From Acetivibrio clariflavus DSM 19732 (GTDB lineage: Bacteria > Bacillota > Clostridia > Acetivibrionales > Acetivibrionaceae), in the NCBI RefSeq assembly GCF_000237085.1, contig NC_016627.1, forward strand, positions 3,286,118 to 3,350,117: a DNA stretch of 64,000 nucleotides. Reading direction: 5' to 3'. A program made the position numbers and the translations under genes. Below are positions 54,452-63,546 of the stretch, in pieces. The notes beneath the pieces were generated by a model. It was given only the letters and a program-made list of their open reading frames with translations. It made no database searches and was not told the DNA's origin. Position 1 is the stretch's first letter. Each line of letters starts with the position of its first letter.

Positions 54452-55450
54452 TTAGATATGGCCTGAAAGCAATATAATAAAAATCAAATAAAAGAACCCG
54501 CCCATAATCAATGGTATGGGATTCAAACTTTTTTTGTTTTCAATCCAAAAATACACTATAGATGCTGAAAGAACTGCTATCAAAGCGCTAACAACACCGT
54601 TGAAATCCAATCTCCAATCGGTAGCTAAAATTCCTATTGAAACCGGTATACAGCTCTGAAACACCATAGCCCCGGTAATATTACCCATTGCCAGGGCATC
54701 CCGGCTCTTTCTCACCCATATTATACTGTTGAACTTTTCCGGCAGTTCGGTAGCTATTGGAGTTATTACAAGGGACAGAATGATGGCCGGAATGCCCAGC
54801 AATGCTGAAATTGCCTCTATTTTAATGACAAATATATGGGCTCCGACAACAATTCCCAAAAGGGCCAGAAAAACCTGGAGCATAACAACACGAAACCTTG
54901 TTTTGACATGGAATATTTTCGAAATATAAAGTTTGTCTAAAGGTGTATGATAAACTTTATCCTGTTTGACGGTAAGATATACATAATAAGCGTACATGGC
55001 AATTAGAGATAAAGCAATTATATCTTTTAATGCCTTTATTCCTATAAAGGCTGCTAAAATACCGAGAGTATATGAGGTTATGAAAAAGCTCATATCCCGG
55101 CATAGAATTTCACTGTTTATGTTCATGACCAAGCCTTTTTTTCTTTTTGACCAAAATATCAAAACACTTAGCCCTGTTATAAAGAATGCCAGAGTAGTGA
55201 GCATAAACGGTGCCCCCACTATAGCACCGATGCCTATGTCTTCCAGTTTTTTTTCACGGAAAAATAATATAGCAATAACCGGTATCATAGTTTCGGGAAG
55301 GCATGTTCCAACAGCTGAAAGTAAACTTCCCACCACTCCTTCCCCTACTCTTAATTTTTTCCCCAGCCACTCTATGCCATTGGTAAAGAATTCACAGCTA
55401 ATGAGTATTATCATTAGGCTAAAAAGCATTCTTGAAATATTTGCCCCCAT
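54452..55450 (-). CDS. Sodium/calcium exchanger-family membrane protein
   Basis: 332 residues with about ten membrane helices, CaCA family (YrbG/CAX-like). The two alpha-repeat signatures are visible: VVGSLLSAVGTCLPETMIPV near residue 40-58 and LVITPIATELPEKFNSIIWV near residue 225-245, each with an acidic residue in the ion site. The predicted role is cation/Ca2+ or H+ exchange at the cytoplasmic membrane. The start lacks a clear ribosome site. Convergent with DUF4363. Confidence 0.88.
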   Translation of the reverse strand: MGANISRMLFSLMIILISCEFFTNGIEWLGKKLRVGEGVVGSLLSAVGTCLPETMIPVIAILFFREKKLEDIGIGAIVGAPFMLTTLAFFITGLSVLIFWSKRKKGLVMNINSEILCRDMSFFITSYTLGILAAFIGIKALKDIIALSLIAMYAYYVYLTVKQDKVYHTPLDKLYISKIFHVKTRFRVVMLQVFLALLGIVVGAHIFVIKIEAISALLGIPAIILSLVITPIATELPEKFNSIIWVRKSRDALAMGNITGAMVFQSCIPVSIGILATDWRLDFNGVVSALIAVLSASIVYFWIENKKSLNPIPLIMGGFFYLIFIILLSGHI

Positions 55451-55533
55451 ATGAATTAAGTCACATCCCGTTTGTTTGTAAAGTTTTTTTCTATTAAGTA
55501 TATTAAGGGGATTTTAAAAAAATAACCTTATGT

Positions 55534-55600
55534 TGTGCAAGAGCGCATTGTTTCAAGAACTTTTTGCTCTTTCCGCAATATGCTCTCGCATTTTGTTTGG
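55534..55600. repeat. Inverted-repeat unit 1 of a three-unit cluster
   Basis: Imperfect hairpin unit: TGTGCAAGAGCGCATTG on the left and CAATATGCTCTCGCA on the right, with TTTCAAGAACTTTTTGCTC in the centre and ATTTTGTTTGG beyond. Units 2 and 3 share this plan, joined by a common spacer containing TTTTTTTAGTTGAATAT. Confidence 0.85.
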
Positions 55601-55636
55601 TTTGTTTTTTTAGTTGAATATTGAAAGGTTTGTTTC

Positions 55637-55820
55637 TGTGCAAGGGCATATTGCTCCAAGAACTTTGTGCTACGAGCCTAAGAGAATGTTCTACTCGCTC
55701 CGGGTCGAATCAAACTCGCTTCGCTCGAACAGGTGATTCGACTTATCCTCCGCTTCGTCTACATTCTCTAAGGCTCTCCGCTATGTTCTTTCCGCAATAT
55801 ACCCTTGCACTTTGTTTAGG
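55637..55820. repeat. Inverted-repeat unit 2, interrupted by a palindromic insert
   Basis: Outer halves match unit 1 (TGTGCAAGGGCATATTG, CTCCAAGAACTTTGTGC; then TTCTTTCCGCAATATACC, CTTGCACTTTGTTTAGG). About 110 extra bases absent from units 1 and 3 lie in the centre. Confidence 0.85.
55674..55776. mobile_element. MITE-like 103-bp palindromic insert
   Basis: Terminal inverted repeats GAGCCTAAGAGAATGT and ACATTCTCTAAGGCTC match at 15 of 16 positions; inner arms GTCGAATCA and TGATTCGAC match perfectly. It is non-coding and sits inside repeat unit 2, so it was probably inserted into an existing unit. No clear target duplication was found. Confidence 0.6.
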
Positions 55821-55855
55821 TTGTTTTTTTAGTTGAATATCCTGAGATTTGTTTT

Positions 55856-55924
55856 CGTACAAGCGCATATCGTTTTCAAGAAGTTTATGCTCTTTCCGTA
55901 ATATGCCCTTGCACTTTGTTTATG
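55856..55924. repeat. Inverted-repeat unit 3
   Basis: Third copy: CGTACAAGCGCATATCG and AAGAAGTTTATGCTCTTTCC, ending CCCTTGCACTTTGTTTATG. Confidence 0.82.
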
Positions 55925-55942
55925 TTTTCAGAATAATGAAAA

Positions 55943-55971
55943 AACCTCTTTCGAATCAATCGAAAGAGGTT
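55943..55971 (-). terminator. Terminator of the tRNA-Val gene
   Basis: AACCTCTTTCGA and TCGAAAGAGGTT pair perfectly around a five-base loop; the leftward strand then reads TTTTTTCATTATT. It lies six bases beyond the tRNA 3' end. Confidence 0.88.
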
Positions 55972-55976
55972 AAATA

Positions 55977-56053
55977 TGGTGGGCGATGAGGGACTCGAAC
56001 CCCCGACTTCCACCATGTCAAGATGACACTCTAACCAGCTGAGTTAATCGCCC
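55977..56053 (-). tRNA. tRNA-Val (anticodon GAC)
   Basis: Cloverleaf: acceptor GGGCGAT/ATCGCCC, D-stem ACTC/GAGT with loop AGCTGGTTA, anticodon stem TCATC/GGTGG (two G-U pairs) with loop TTGACAT giving anticodon GAC, T-arm GGGGG/CCCTC region with TTCGAGT. CCA is encoded. GAC reads GUC/GUU valine codons. Confidence 0.95.
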
Positions 56054-56166
56054 ATATATCATTTGCAATCTAGATTATAATCTTTTATTTAAGGATTGTC
56101 AATGACAATTATTAAACATTATTTATATATTGTAATAGATTTACACTATTTTCATTCAATAATCAG

Positions 56167-56209
56167 AAAAACCGGAATAAACACCGATTTTCGAGTTATT
56201 CCAGTTTTT
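56167..56209 (-). terminator. Terminator of the lipid kinase gene
   Basis: AAAAACTGGAATA and TATTCCGGTTTTT (leftward) form a 13-bp stem with one mismatch, ending in a T-run. It lies between the kinase stop and the tRNA. Confidence 0.8.
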
Positions 56210-56265
56210 ATTTATATAATTTGTTTTGGTAAAGCTTTACCTTTGAACGGGAATTTAATTTCTGC

Positions 56266-57147
56266 TTATGGTACAAAAACATCCAGGGCTTGTCTAATAA
56301 ATTCCACTTTTACCGGCAAGCTGGGTCCCTTTTCACCGTCAACACTAAGCACCAGTTCTCTGTCAGCTGTAATTTCACAAGACTTGGCTTTCAGTGTAAT
56401 TACATGCTTGCTGTTGATTGATTCATTACTTAACACTTTGAAGAATATGCTGGCTAAATTTATATGTTTGCAGCATTTTACAACTATAATATCCATCATG
56501 CCATCGGAATAGTCGGCATTCTTCAAAATATTATCGAATCCCCCAACATGCTTTCCGTTTATTATTACAAACATGAAAGCCTCTTCTTCGATAACGGTAT
56601 TTTCCGTCTCCACCTTTAGCCTCACCGATTTCAAATTTGCAACTTCGCCAAGGGCTTTCAAATAGTAAGCAAAAGGTCCGAAATTTTTTTTAAGGTCGTT
56701 GTTGGTACTGTAAGATACATCCACAAATACACCGCCGGCACATGAACTTAAAAAGTAGTCTTTGTTATTAATTAGGCCAACGTCCACTTTAACAGTTTTG
56801 CCGGCCAGTATTGTATCGATGTTCTCATCCAAATCGGAAGAAATATTGAGCATTGAAGCAAAATCGTTGCATGTCCCTGAAGGAATTACTCCCAATGGAA
56901 CCGACAGCCCCAGTTTCAGTATAAAATTGCTTGCATAATTCAATGTACCGTCTCCTCCGGATGCAATAATATACTTGTATTTATTTTGCTTCAATACACT
57001 TTTAAGATCATTGCTTTCATTTTCGGTTATTCTGAAGGGCTGGAGCAATATACCTTCTTTTTGGAATCTGCCTATTATATGATCAATTCTGTTAGCTATA
57101 CTTCTATCCCCTGACAAAGGATTATAAACTAAAATAGCCTTTTCCAT
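56266..57147 (-). CDS. Diacylglycerol/lipid kinase (YegS/BmrU family)
   Basis: About 293-residue lipid kinase phosphorylating a diacylglycerol or related lipid. Signature blocks: EKAILVYNPLSGDRSIANRI, YIIASGGDGTLNYASNFILK with the GGDGT catalytic loop near residue 68, and LGVIPSGTCNDFASMLNI. The C-terminal beta-sandwich ends with GEKGPSLPVKVEF. Preferred start at ATG 57147, eight bases after AAGGG; an upstream in-frame start is weaker. Same strand as glgD but separated by a gap. Confidence 0.93.
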   Translation of the reverse strand: MEKAILVYNPLSGDRSIANRIDHIIGRFQKEGILLQPFRITENESNDLKSVLKQNKYKYIIASGGDGTLNYASNFILKLGLSVPLGVIPSGTCNDFASMLNISSDLDENIDTILAGKTVKVDVGLINNKDYFLSSCAGGVFVDVSYSTNNDLKKNFGPFAYYLKALGEVANLKSVRLKVETENTVIEEEAFMFVIINGKHVGGFDNILKNADYSDGMMDIIVVKCCKHINLASIFFKVLSNESINSKHVITLKAKSCEITADRELVLSVDGEKGPSLPVKVEFIRQALDVFVP

Positions 57148-57223
57148 CGCAACTACCCTTCTTGAAATCACATTTTTGCTGTTATTGTAAAAGTCAGTTT
57201 TAATACTTTATAATTAAAAATTA

Positions 57224-58345
57224 CTACACTGTAACATTTTTTGCAACTATTATCGGGAATTTTTCAGTTCCTTTCAGATGTATTCCTCTCGATAACACTA
57301 CTCCCTTGTCAAGTATGGTATGCTCAATCTTAACATCTTCATTCAAAACTGTTCCCTGCATAATAATGCAGTTCTTAACATGCACACCTTTTTTGATAGT
57401 TACTCCTCTGAAAAGTACCGAGTTTTCCACCTTTCCTTCAATTATGCATCCATCACCTACAATGGAATTGGTCACCTCGGCTTCCTCATTGTATTTGGCA
57501 GGTGCCTCATCCTTAACCTTTGTATAAATCTTTCCTTCTCCTTCAAAAAGCTCTTTCCGGACTTCAGGCTTCAGCATTTCCATGTTTAGCCTGTAGTAGG
57601 CATTTATTGTGCTGATATTTCTCCAGTAACCGCTAAATTTATATCCGTATATTTTTAAGGTCTCCAGTTTCTTAATAAGTATGTCCTTAACAAAATCATA
57701 CTTTCCATGGGAGGCACACTCATCCAGAAGTTCAATCAAAAGTTCACGTCTCATCAAGTAAATTCCCATGGAGCAGGTTATATACTTTGGATCGTTATGC
57801 TTCTCCTGAAAATCGATAATTCTTCCGTCCTCGTCCACATTCACCGAGCCCATGTAGACCAATTCTTCCGGTGGAAAATCGCTCATATCCCTGTATGCAA
57901 TTGTTATATCCGCATTCTTTTGCAAGTGATACTCCAGCATGCCATCAAAGCGCATGTTGTAAACACAGTTGCCCATTGCTATTACCACGTATTCCTCAAA
58001 ACTACGCTTAAGGAAGGTAATATTGTGAAACATGGCATCGGCGCTTCCCTGATACCATCCTGAATTTTCACCCGTCAAAGATGGAGGAAAAATAAAAAGT
58101 CCGTCATTTCTTCTATCCAAATCCCACTCTTTTCCCGAACCCAGGTGGTCCATCAGTGAGCGGAAACTATACTGAGTAAGAACCCCTACATTGGTAATTC
58201 CTGAATTAACCATGTTTGAAAGTGCGAAATCAATCATCCTGTACTTTCCCGCTACCGGTACAGCAGTACTTGAACGCGTTTCTGCAAGCTCTTTAAGTCT
58301 GTTGTTTTTTCCTCCTGTCAGAATTATCCCCATTGTGCTTTTCAT
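57224..58345 (-). CDS. glgD: Glucose-1-phosphate adenylyltransferase regulatory subunit
   Basis: 373-residue GlgD, the second subunit of Firmicutes ADP-glucose pyrophosphorylase. It begins [20 protein letters not shown] where catalytic GlgC has AGGxGxRL; this divergent nucleotide site fits its regulatory, poorly catalytic role. The middle has GTCVYN-like [14 protein letters not shown] and a left-handed beta-helix C-terminus ([20 protein letters not shown]). ATG overlaps the end of glgC by four bases. GGTGGAG upstream. Works with GlgC in glycogen synthesis. Confidence 0.95.
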   Translation of the reverse strand: MKSTMGIILTGGKNNRLKELAETRSSTAVPVAGKYRMIDFALSNMVNSGITNVGVLTQYSFRSLMDHLGSGKEWDLDRRNDGLFIFPPSLTGENSGWYQGSADAMFHNITFLKRSFEEYVVIAMGNCVYNMRFDGMLEYHLQKNADITIAYRDMSDFPPEELVYMGSVNVDEDGRIIDFQEKHNDPKYITCSMGIYLMRRELLIELLDECASHGKYDFVKDILIKKLETLKIYGYKFSGYWRNISTINAYYRLNMEMLKPEVRKELFEGEGKIYTKVKDEAPAKYNEEAEVTNSIVGDGCIIEGKVENSVLFRGVTIKKGVHVKNCIIMQGTVLNEDVKIEHTILDKGVVLSRGIHLKGTEKFPIIVAKNVTV

Positions 58346-59622
58346 TCACCTTCTCCACCTTTCAAAACACTTTTTCCCGATTCAATATTTAATGAGTAAA
58401 ACTCATCCTCGGTAATGCCCACATCTATTACTACATTTTTACCTATGACACAATCATCAGGTATACAAGCTTTGTCTCCTACAACAGTTATTCCCGAACA
58501 ATAAATGGAAGGCTTCAATTCGTTGGGGATATTCTCTCCCAAGCCCATTTTTACTCTATCGCCCACTTTTACTTTTTCACCTAAAATGGAATGGCTAATG
58601 TAAGTATCTCTTCCGACGTAAGAATCGGACATTATTATAGAGTCTTCAATAACTGCACCCTCAGATATATATGCACCAGGAAATATAACAGAATTTTTTA
58701 CTTTCCCGTAAATCATGCAGCCTTCTGAAATGATTGCTCTTTTGACACTTCCCTCAGGCCCTATATAGTGTGCTGGTTTTACCGGGTTAGGAGTAAATAT
58801 CTTCCAGGCAGGATCGAAAAGGTTCAGCTCCGGCACCCTCTTAATCAGATCCATATTAGATTCCCAATATGCTTGAATTGTCCCGACATCACGCCAGTAA
58901 CCATTGAATCTGTAAGCCCACATACTTTTGCCTTCATTCAGCATCATCGGAATAATGTTTTTACCGAAATCATGGTCTGACTGCGGATTTTGATCATCCC
59001 TTATCAGATAATCCTTTAAAACTTCCCAAGTGAAAATATATACTCCCATTGAAGCAAGTGTACTTTTCGGATGGGCAGGTTTCTCTTCAAACTCGTAAAT
59101 TCTGCCGTTCTCATAAGTATTCATGATACCGTATCTTGAAGCATCTTCTATGGGAACATTGATAACAGAAATTGTAGCATCGGCATTATTAGCCTTATGA
59201 AAATCGAGCATTTTTGAATAGTCCATCTTGTAAATGTGGTCTCCCGACAATATTACAACATACTTCGGTGAATGCTTGTCAACATAATGAATATTTTGAA
59301 AAACTGCATTTGCAGTTCCTTTATACCATTCTCCCATTTCAGATTTGAGATAGGGGGAAAGTATCGTTACACCGCCATCAATTCTGTCCATATCCCATGG
59401 TTTGCCAATTCCTATATGCGCGTTCAGCTCCAACGGTTGGTATTGCGTAAGCACACCTACAGTATCGATATCAGAGTTTATGCAATTACTCAATGAAAAA
59501 TCAATTATTCTGTATTTTCCGCCATAAGAAACTGCGGGTTTTGCTATGTTTTTAGTCAGAATTCCCAGTCTGCTGCCTTGACCTCCTGCCAATAGTAAGG
59601 CAATAATCTCTTTGTTCTGCAT
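58342..59622 (-). CDS. glgC: Glucose-1-phosphate adenylyltransferase
   Basis: About 426 residues. It makes ADP-glucose, the donor for glycogen. The catalytic site is intact: [77 protein letters not shown]; the C-terminal beta-helix includes [19 protein letters not shown] three codons earlier is inside the ribosome site, so ATG 59622 (five bases after GGGGG) is preferred. Start of the glgC-glgD pair; no glycogen synthase or branching enzyme gene lies in the window. Confidence 0.96.
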   Translation of the reverse strand: MQNKEIIALLLAGGQGSRLGILTKNIAKPAVSYGGKYRIIDFSLSNCINSDIDTVGVLTQYQPLELNAHIGIGKPWDMDRIDGGVTILSPYLKSEMGEWYKGTANAVFQNIHYVDKHSPKYVVILSGDHIYKMDYSKMLDFHKANNADATISVINVPIEDASRYGIMNTYENGRIYEFEEKPAHPKSTLASMGVYIFTWEVLKDYLIRDDQNPQSDHDFGKNIIPMMLNEGKSMWAYRFNGYWRDVGTIQAYWESNMDLIKRVPELNLFDPAWKIFTPNPVKPAHYIGPEGSVKRAIISEGCMIYGKVKNSVIFPGAYISEGAVIEDSIIMSDSYVGRDTYISHSILGEKVKVGDRVKMGLGENIPNELKPSIYCSGITVVGDKACIPDDCVIGKNVVIDVGITEDEFYSLNIESGKSVLKGGEGE

Positions 59623-59950
59623 CCAATCCCCCACCTTGCTATGATTATGGTCACTTAAAGTTCACTTAATATATTCTATATTTAGTAGCTTTCTCCTTTT
59701 TTAAATGAACAAATTTTCAAAACCTTTGCAAAAATTAGTACAGGAGATTTTCAAATTCAATCAAAAAAGCTAATGCCCCGTTTTCTATTTTATTCCAGGG
59801 CATAGTTTGAAATTTTAACAAGATTTCAACTCCTATATTCCAAACAAAATTCTTCTTTATAGGCATTGAACATAGAAGTCAAGAACTCGTCTATCATTCA
59901 TTATTGTATTCATATTTTTTTAATAAATTCGTAAATTTTAAAAAATCATT
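59623..59950. other. Upstream region of glgC
   Basis: About 330 AT-rich bases holding the terminator of the response regulator gene and the unmapped glgC promoter (a TATATT lies about 60 bases upstream). No reading frame. Confidence 0.5.
59764..59803 (-). terminator. Terminator of the response regulator gene
   Basis: ATGCCC and GGGCAT pair with a variable loop; leftward the stem is followed by TAGCTTTTTTGATT. Confidence 0.62.
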
Positions 59951-61606
59951 TCAATTACATTTTAACTCTTTTGTGTCATTGGAATCATTTTTAAACAGTT
60001 TCTTATACTCCGCCGGACTGTAACTTGTATATTTTCTGAACAATCTGCTGAAATAACTAGATTCTCGATAACCCAGCATGTCACTCACTTCATAAGTTTT
60101 GCAGTTACCGTCTTTAAGCAATCTTTTGGCCCATTCCATTTTTACTTTAGTCACATATTCAAGGAAATTATAGCCTGTCTCCTGCTTAAAGAGAGAACAG
60201 AAATAATTTTTGCTCAAATTTAATTTATTGGAAATAGTCAACAGGGTAATATCTTCGTCAATATGTTCAAGCACATAATCACAAGCCTTTTTAATTATAG
60301 GATTTCCGTTCCCGGGCTTGTACATTTTCACTACTTCAACCATATCCTTTACCAAATATATAAAGTGCTCCTTAATTTCCTCTTCCGACTTGAATTTTGT
60401 AAAATCCACATCAGTAAACTTACTGAAATCGTATAGCTTTTTAATATAGCTATATTGAGAATCAATGTAACGAGATATATTATACACCAACTGATTGGCG
60501 GCAAATGCTATTCTGTTCAAGACCCCCTGGGATCCTATGCTAATTTCATTGAACAAATTATTAATGGTTTGAAAAACTCTTTCATCGGCAGCCATTATAT
60601 AATCGGCCAAAAGCTTTTCACGCTCGGCAGGATATAACAGTTTTTGCTGCCTGTCAAACTCAAATTCTTTTATGTGAATAACGCGGTTGCCGCCTAATAT
60701 ATACTTATGCCGTAAAGCTGCTTTAGCCCCCATATAACTTAAACTTATTTCCTTTAATCTCTTCTGAATTTCCCCAACTCCAATGGTTACCCTGACATTC
60801 ATATCCAACTTGATTTTTTCCAGAAGCTTAGAAAAAAAAGAATAAGATATCTCTTCAAACTCTGTAATTCCAATATTTCTGGCAGGCTGAATAATCACAC
60901 TCAATATTCCAATATCCATATCCCCAATTTCACAAATGATATCACTAAAACCATCAACCATCTTAATTATTTCTTTACGGACTTTTTCGGTCAGCTCGTC
61001 AAACTTTCCGCTCTTAACCAATTCCTTTGATTTATCGTCAAAATTGCCTATTTCAACAATTGCTACCTGAACCATCATATCTCTGCGCAGTTTCAGTCCA
61101 TACTCCAAAACTAAATCATCAAACTTTTGAAAAGGATATTCTTTTCCTCTCAAAATATCATAGAGAAGTCTTTCTCTGAAAAGTTCAATTTTCTCACTGA
61201 TTTTTTGATCTTTCTCCTGTTCCTGCTTTCTTTTCAACAATTCGTCAAATACTTTTTTCATTGACTCTTTTAAATTATCTTTATCTATTGGTTTCAGAAC
61301 ATAGCCAAAAGCGCCCAGCAAAATTCCCTGCTTAACATTAGGATAATCGTCTTCATTGCTTAATAAAATCACCAACGGTCCGTTGTCATATTCCTTAATA
61401 CAGTTCAATAGCTCTATTCCATCCATTTTAGGCATATTTATATCCGATATAACAACATCGGGATTATATTCGTTAAGCTTCTGCAATGCTTCTATTCCAT
61501 TATTAGCAATACATACAACCTCAAATCCCATAGGACTCCAGTTTATTTGGGTTGTAAGCCATTCACAGATTAACGGGTCATCATCAACAATCATGATGCT
61601 AAACAA
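59951..61606 (-). CDS. YesN-type response regulator with AraC output domain
   Basis: About 551-residue response regulator. The receiver domain (about 1-120) has the acidic pair in SIMIVDDDPLICEWLTTQ, phospho-acceptor Asp in VVISDINMPKMDGIELLNC near residue 54, and the Lys of LKPIDKDN. A long middle region (about 150-430) is typical of YesN-like proteins. The C-terminal AraC domain has two helix-turn-helices (DITLLTISNKLNLSKNYFCS and TYEVSDMLGYRESSYFSRLF). Such regulators usually pair with a YesM-type histidine kinase sensing sugars; no kinase is present in the window. TTG at 61606, eight bases after GGGAGG, is preferred. Confidence 0.9.
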   Translation of the reverse strand: MFSIMIVDDDPLICEWLTTQINWSPMGFEVVCIANNGIEALQKLNEYNPDVVISDINMPKMDGIELLNCIKEYDNGPLVILLSNEDDYPNVKQGILLGAFGYVLKPIDKDNLKESMKKVFDELLKRKQEQEKDQKISEKIELFRERLLYDILRGKEYPFQKFDDLVLEYGLKLRRDMMVQVAIVEIGNFDDKSKELVKSGKFDELTEKVRKEIIKMVDGFSDIICEIGDMDIGILSVIIQPARNIGITEFEEISYSFFSKLLEKIKLDMNVRVTIGVGEIQKRLKEISLSYMGAKAALRHKYILGGNRVIHIKEFEFDRQQKLLYPAEREKLLADYIMAADERVFQTINNLFNEISIGSQGVLNRIAFAANQLVYNISRYIDSQYSYIKKLYDFSKFTDVDFTKFKSEEEIKEHFIYLVKDMVEVVKMYKPGNGNPIIKKACDYVLEHIDEDITLLTISNKLNLSKNYFCSLFKQETGYNFLEYVTKVKMEWAKRLLKDGNCKTYEVSDMLGYRESSYFSRLFRKYTSYSPAEYKKLFKNDSNDTKELKCN

Positions 61607-61926
61607 TGCAAGATCCTCCCTTTTACTCCAATAAAACAGCAAACATTATTTTTGCCCGAACAAAATTAACATCACTTCAACAGAATCATATTGCTTAATT
61701 TTAGAAATGCCCTTAAAAAATCAGATACATTAACAAAATTGTTTCAAAACTGTCTCACAGTTTTTGATATTTAACAGTTTCAGCTTTGAGCCATTGTAAC
61801 TCACAGAGCATTTTTGAAATGGCTTAATGTAAAATATTCTTAAATTAATATTAATACGTTATTAAATTCTTGTCAAATGTTTGTTGAATATGTAAAATCG
61901 TATATATTGCCTTCTCGCTGAGTTAA
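61607..61926. other. Intergenic gap upstream of the response regulator
   Basis: About 320 bases without reading frame. AT-rich; a plus-strand TTGTCA-17-TAAAAT at 61870-61898 points toward the glutaredoxin gene on the wrong strand and is not assigned. Confidence 0.4.
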
Positions 61927-61958
61927 AATAAAAAAGGAGGGTTTCCTCCTTTTTTATT
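61927..61958 (-). terminator. Terminator of the glutaredoxin gene
   Basis: AATAAAAAAGGAGG and CCTCCTTTTTTATT pair perfectly around GTTT, overlapping the stop codon by two bases. T-runs occur on both sides. Confidence 0.9.
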
Positions 61959-62187
61959 AATTGATAAGTCTGTCAATTGCTCTTTGGTCAAATCCCACTA
62001 TGATATTGCCATCTATATCTAAAACCGGCACTCCTCTTTGTCCCGACTTTCGAATCATCTCTGCTGCTGCATTAAGGTCCTTTGATACATCTATATCCTC
62101 AAAATCCACATTTTTCGATTTCAAATATTCCTTTGCCTTGGTACACCAAGGACATGTAGGTGTCGAATATACTTTTACCGTCATCAT
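61957..62187 (-). CDS. Glutaredoxin-like (NrdH/YruB type) thiol protein
   Basis: 76-residue thioredoxin-fold protein with active site VYSTPTCPWCTKAKEYL (CPWC, Cys12-Cys15) and the cis-Pro block RGVPVLDIDGNIIVGFD. CPWC resembles NrdH/YruB redoxins that reduce disulfides using thioredoxin reductase-type electron donors. GGAGG lies five bases before the first of two adjacent ATGs. Confidence 0.93.
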   Translation of the reverse strand: MMTVKVYSTPTCPWCTKAKEYLKSKNVDFEDIDVSKDLNAAAEMIRKSGQRGVPVLDIDGNIIVGFDQRAIDRLIN

Positions 62188-62380
62188 TATTACCTCCTGA
62201 TAAATAATATTATAATTTTATATTATATATTATATTCTACATTATATATACCCTCTACAGGTATAGACAAACAAAATTTTCATTATAAATTTTGTATTTT
62301 TTATTATTTTAATCCAAATTAAAACCAATAACAACAATAACAGTTTAAAAATAAAAAAATTTTATTATATTTTCATATCG
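62188..62380. other. Gap between the small ORF and glutaredoxin gene
   Basis: AT-rich stretch of about 190 bases with repeated TTATATATTATAT near 62220; presumably promoter DNA for the glutaredoxin gene. Confidence 0.4.
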
Positions 62381-62524
62381 TCATTTTACTATTTTCTTAT
62401 GAACATTAGCAGTATATAGCGGTTTGTTTACATTATTGATATTATAAGCGGAATATTGGGCAATTATCTTTTTTTCTGCCTCAGTAAGCTTTATCGCCCT
62501 TTTTGTTTGCATTATTTTTTCCAA
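62381..62524 (-). CDS. Small hypothetical protein (47 codons) following the CBM25-like gene
   Basis: Reading frame of 47 residues starting TTG at 62524 with GGGGG nine bases upstream, or 43 residues from ATG 62512. The sequence, from KIMQTKRAIKLTEAEKKIIA on, is basic and helical, then ends NNVNKPLYTANVHKKIVK. It lies 48 bases after the stop of the CBM25-like gene in the same direction, so it may be cotranscribed. No family recognised; the coding call rests on the ribosome site, codon quality and position. Confidence 0.55.
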   Translation of the reverse strand: MEKIMQTKRAIKLTEAEKKIIAQYSAYNINNVNKPLYTANVHKKIVK

Positions 62525-62572
62525 TTAATTTGGCCCCCTTTTTTTCGGTATATAATTCACTGGCCTTTAATA

Positions 62573-63100
62573 CTATTTTTTTGCTGCTTTGCTCTTCTTT
62601 GACGTTGTTGTCTTTTCAGCTGCCGATGATTTTTTAGCTGTTGATTTTGTCGTACTCTTAGCTGATGCGGTTTTAGTTTTTGCAGTCTTTGTTTCCGCCT
62701 TTTCCTTTACTTCTTCCGATTTTGCCGTACTGGACTTGGCTTTGGCAGAAGTTTTCTTTGTTTTTGAAGCACTTGACTTTGAAGACTTTGTTGATACATT
62801 AAAGGAATAGTTCTGGTATGAATTGTTGTCCCAGTTATCTATACTATCCTTAAACGCAATATTCAGTTTATCGGGATGGTTTACTTTAATTGTTGCTCTG
62901 AATACATCTGCTACCTTTTCCATAGGGATAAACTCTTTATGTTCCCAATTGTCTCCATAGCCTATATGGGCATATACAGAATCTGCACCGCTTTTTGCAA
63001 GCAAACCGCTATAAAAGAGTGTAACCTCATCCCCGACACTGATTGTAGATTTTGATAGTTCGACTCCGTTATCTGCATACAATTGCTTAGTCTTTGCCAA
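62573..63100 (-). CDS. CBM25-like starch-binding protein with basic Lys/Ala/Ser tail
   Basis: About 175 residues. Residues about 10-100 resemble a CBM25/CBM53 starch/glycogen-binding module: VGDEVTLFYSGLLAKSGADS, VYAHIGYGDNWEHKEFIPME and LNIAFKDSIDNWDNNSYQNY with the aromatic residues expected at binding sites. Residues 105-175 are nearly all Lys, Ala, Ser and Thr (TKTASAKSTTKSTAKKSSAA), like a histone H1 tail. No signal peptide. TTG at 63100, eight bases after GAGG, is preferred over the GTG inside that site. glgC and glgD lie 3 kb away. A role at intracellular glucan granules is inference. Confidence 0.8.
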   Translation of the reverse strand: MAKTKQLYADNGVELSKSTISVGDEVTLFYSGLLAKSGADSVYAHIGYGDNWEHKEFIPMEKVADVFRATIKVNHPDKLNIAFKDSIDNWDNNSYQNYSFNVSTKSSKSSASKTKKTSAKAKSSTAKSEEVKEKAETKTAKTKTASAKSTTKSTAKKSSAAEKTTTSKKSKAAKK

Positions 63101-63463
63101 AACAATCACCTCTTCGTTTTGATTTTAATAAGCTTGTTTTTTGTAATTAACTGCTCTATCTCAAAAGTATTTCCATTCTCTTTCATATACAATTTTTATG
63201 ATTTTATGCCCAAAAACAGTCCTCTCAAGGTTTGCTTTTCATGCAAAAAAATTACACAAAATAATCAAATTTGAATCATTCCTTATATTAATCGGATAAA
63301 TTGCCAAATTATTTAATAGCAAAATTTAAAATTTTACAAGAAATATTCACTGCAGTTTAATTAAAATACATTACCAATCGGCAAGCAATTTTAATATATA
63401 TTAATATATGTATATTCTTATTGTTTATACAAAAATAGTTTTTTATAAAATATAAAAATATAT
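63101..63463. other. Upstream region of the CBM25-like gene
   Basis: About 360 AT-rich bases. No reading frame; no confident promoter for the vegetative or sporulation sigma factors was found. Confidence 0.45.
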
Positions 63464-63505
63464 AAAAAAAGTCAAAAAGATTTAAATTGTATCTTCCTGA
63501 CTTTT
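63464..63505 (-). terminator. Terminator of the methyltransferase gene
   Basis: Leftward AAAAGTC and GACTTTT with an inner AAGAT/ATCTT pair, followed by TTTTATATATTTT. Lies 40 bases after the gene's stop codon. Confidence 0.72.
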
Positions 63506-63546
63506 AAGCATAAATATAAATATTTAAAGATTGTTTTCCGAAATAC

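Noticed and set aside
55534-55924. CRISPR array
   Set aside because: Only three long, imperfect units with near-identical linkers and internal hairpins; no unique spacers and no cas genes nearby.
61870-61898. Plus-strand promoter TTGTCA-17-TAAAAT
   Set aside because: It points antisense into the glutaredoxin gene and straight into its terminator; no gene on that strand follows.
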